DNA of 64,000 nucleotides from Alphaproteobacteria bacterium LSUCC0684. GTDB lineage: Bacteria > Pseudomonadota > Alphaproteobacteria > Puniceispirillales > UBA1172. Location of the stretch: positions 1,450,638-1,514,637 of the forward strand of contig CP166130.1 of assembly GCA_041228335.1 (NCBI GenBank), given 5' to 3'. Below the pieces are notes generated by a model that had not been told where the DNA came from, made no database searches, and saw only the letters and a list, made by a program, of their open reading frames with translations. Made by a program: the position numbers and the translations under genes. Below are positions 63,159 to 64,000 of this stretch, piece by piece (the stretch's first letter is position 1; each line of letters begins with the position of its first letter).

Positions 63159-64000
63159 CACTGGTATCGGCGATCACCATCACCGCAGGATCTTCGAGCA
63201 CGCAATCCAGCGTCTTCATGCCCGCAAGCGCAGCTTCCATCGCCTTGAGATCAGTCTCATGGGTGGTGATCACCACCGGCACGGACCCGTTCTCCCCTTC
63301 ATCGGAACGCCCCTGCTGCAGGAGCGATTCCACCGACATGTCATGATCACGCAAGACGGCGGTGACATCCGCCAGCACGCCGGGGCGATCATAGACCGCA
63401 AGACGGATATAAAACCTGTTCTGCCTGCCGCTGTTATTCGGTGCCGGGCAGGGCGCGAGCGATGCCGCATCTATCCCGAAGAAGGGCGATACCCGGCCAC
63501 GGGCGGTATCGATAATATCCGCAAGAACCGCCGAAGCGGTGGCGCCTGCGCCTGCGCCCGGGCCGACCGCGGTGACGTTGCCGATCGGCCTTGCGTCAAT
63601 CGAGACGGCGTTGAGCGGGCCGGTCACCTTGGCAAGCTGGGAAGATTTCGGCACCAGCGTCGGCTGGACGCTCAAGAAAATGCTGCCATCCACCTTCTCG
63701 GCGATGCCAAGCAGACGTATCACGTATCCCAGATTATCCGCGCAAGCGATGTCCAGCGCGTTGACCGACCTTATCCCGGCCACCGCAATAGCCTCAAAAG
63801 CAGGCACCGAGCCGAAGGCCAGCGCCGCAAGAAGCGAGAGTTTATGCGCCGCATCAATCCCGTCGATATCAAAGCCCGGGTCAGCTTCGGCATAGCCGAG
63901 GGCCTGGGCTTCGGCCAGCACATCTTCAAATTCGCGGCCCGTATCCGCCATGGTGGAGAGGATATAGTTGCAGGTTCCGTTGAGGATGCCGGAGACACGG
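63148..64000 (-). CDS. hom: Homoserine dehydrogenase, partial (N-terminus off the right edge)
   Basis: About 283 residues of the C-terminal part. Reduces aspartate semialdehyde to homoserine for threonine and methionine synthesis. The catalytic-domain start RVSGILNGTCNYILSTM is read at the window edge, then DPGFDIDGIDAAHKL, and a C-terminal ACT domain (RLAVYDRPGVLADVTAVL) that commonly binds threonine for feedback control. The true start lies beyond 64000. It overlaps recJ by 11 nt. Confidence 0.95.
   Translation of the reverse strand, partial: RVSGILNGTCNYILSTMADTGREFEDVLAEAQALGYAEADPGFDIDGIDAAHKLSLLAALAFGSVPAFEAIAVAGIRSVNALDIACADNLGYVIRLLGIAEKVDGSIFLSVQPTLVPKSSQLAKVTGPLNAVSIDARPIGNVTAVGPGAGAGATASAVLADIIDTARGRVSPFFGIDAASLAPCPAPNNSGRQNRFYIRLAVYDRPGVLADVTAVLRDHDMSVESLLQQGRSDEGENGSVPVVITTHETDLKAMEAALAGMKTLDCVLEDPAVMVIADTSDDG

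Overview
This window looks like chromosomal DNA from a marine alphaproteobacterium. The gene orders are typical of that class: gatC-gatA-gatB, pyrB-pyrC', plsY-dprA-topA-rnr, hdaA-ppk-ppx beside rnd, lptF-lptG-surA-pdxA-rsmA, and fabD-fabG-acpP-fabF-mltG-gmk. A green-type proteorhodopsin with a full retinal pathway, tight gene packing and many overlapping start and stop codons suggest a surface-ocean lineage such as SAR116 (Puniceispirillales). That placement is inference; no rRNA gene is present. I see no insertion sequence, integrase, phage gene, CRISPR array or plasmid origin, and no stretch over 300 bases lacks a gene.

Layout. 1-10.1 kb: NAD salvage (partial nadE, a nicotinate phosphoribosyltransferase), class II DAHP synthase, glutathione reductase, a glutathione S-transferase, a hydroxyproline epimerase-like enzyme with a PaaG-like isomerase, a thioesterase and a coiled-coil repeat protein. 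10.3-19.2 kb: tRNA-Ser(GCU), a HAD phosphatase, the GatCAB amidotransferase, ruvX, pyrB with a probably non-catalytic dihydroorotase homologue, plsY and dprA. 19.3-30.2 kb: topA, rnr, rpmG, a ROK sugar kinase, dinB, an EipB-like envelope protein, rnd and ppx. 30.2-37.6 kb: ppk, an unusual SDR, hdaA, a DUF2066 protein, purM, purN, a tiny aa3-oxidase subunit IV-like protein and ndk. 37.7-50.5 kb: holC, pepA, lptFG, surA, pdxA, rsmA, gmk, mltG and the fatty-acid synthesis cluster.

50.6-60.1 kb is the light region: a small divergent membrane protein, proteorhodopsin, then crtE-crtI-crtB-crtY-blh-fni, then an iron-sulfur photolyase/cryptochrome. Together these genes can supply isoprenoid precursors, make GGPP, phytoene, lycopene and beta-carotene, cleave the carotene to retinal and load it on the opsin, giving a light-driven proton pump with DNA repair alongside. 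60.1-64 kb: an ETHE1-rhodanese fusion, tRNA-Glu(UUC), recJ and a partial homoserine dehydrogenase gene.

The most notable non-coding signals are a 12-bp-stem RNA hairpin between the opsin and crtE, a G-free AT tract plus a 12-bp palindrome in the opsin leader, a 12-bp inverted repeat before the photolyase gene, and a CtrA-like box over what may be a leaderless dprA promoter. I found no wholly new multi-gene system. The best candidates for something undescribed are these regulatory structures and the small membrane protein divergent from the opsin.
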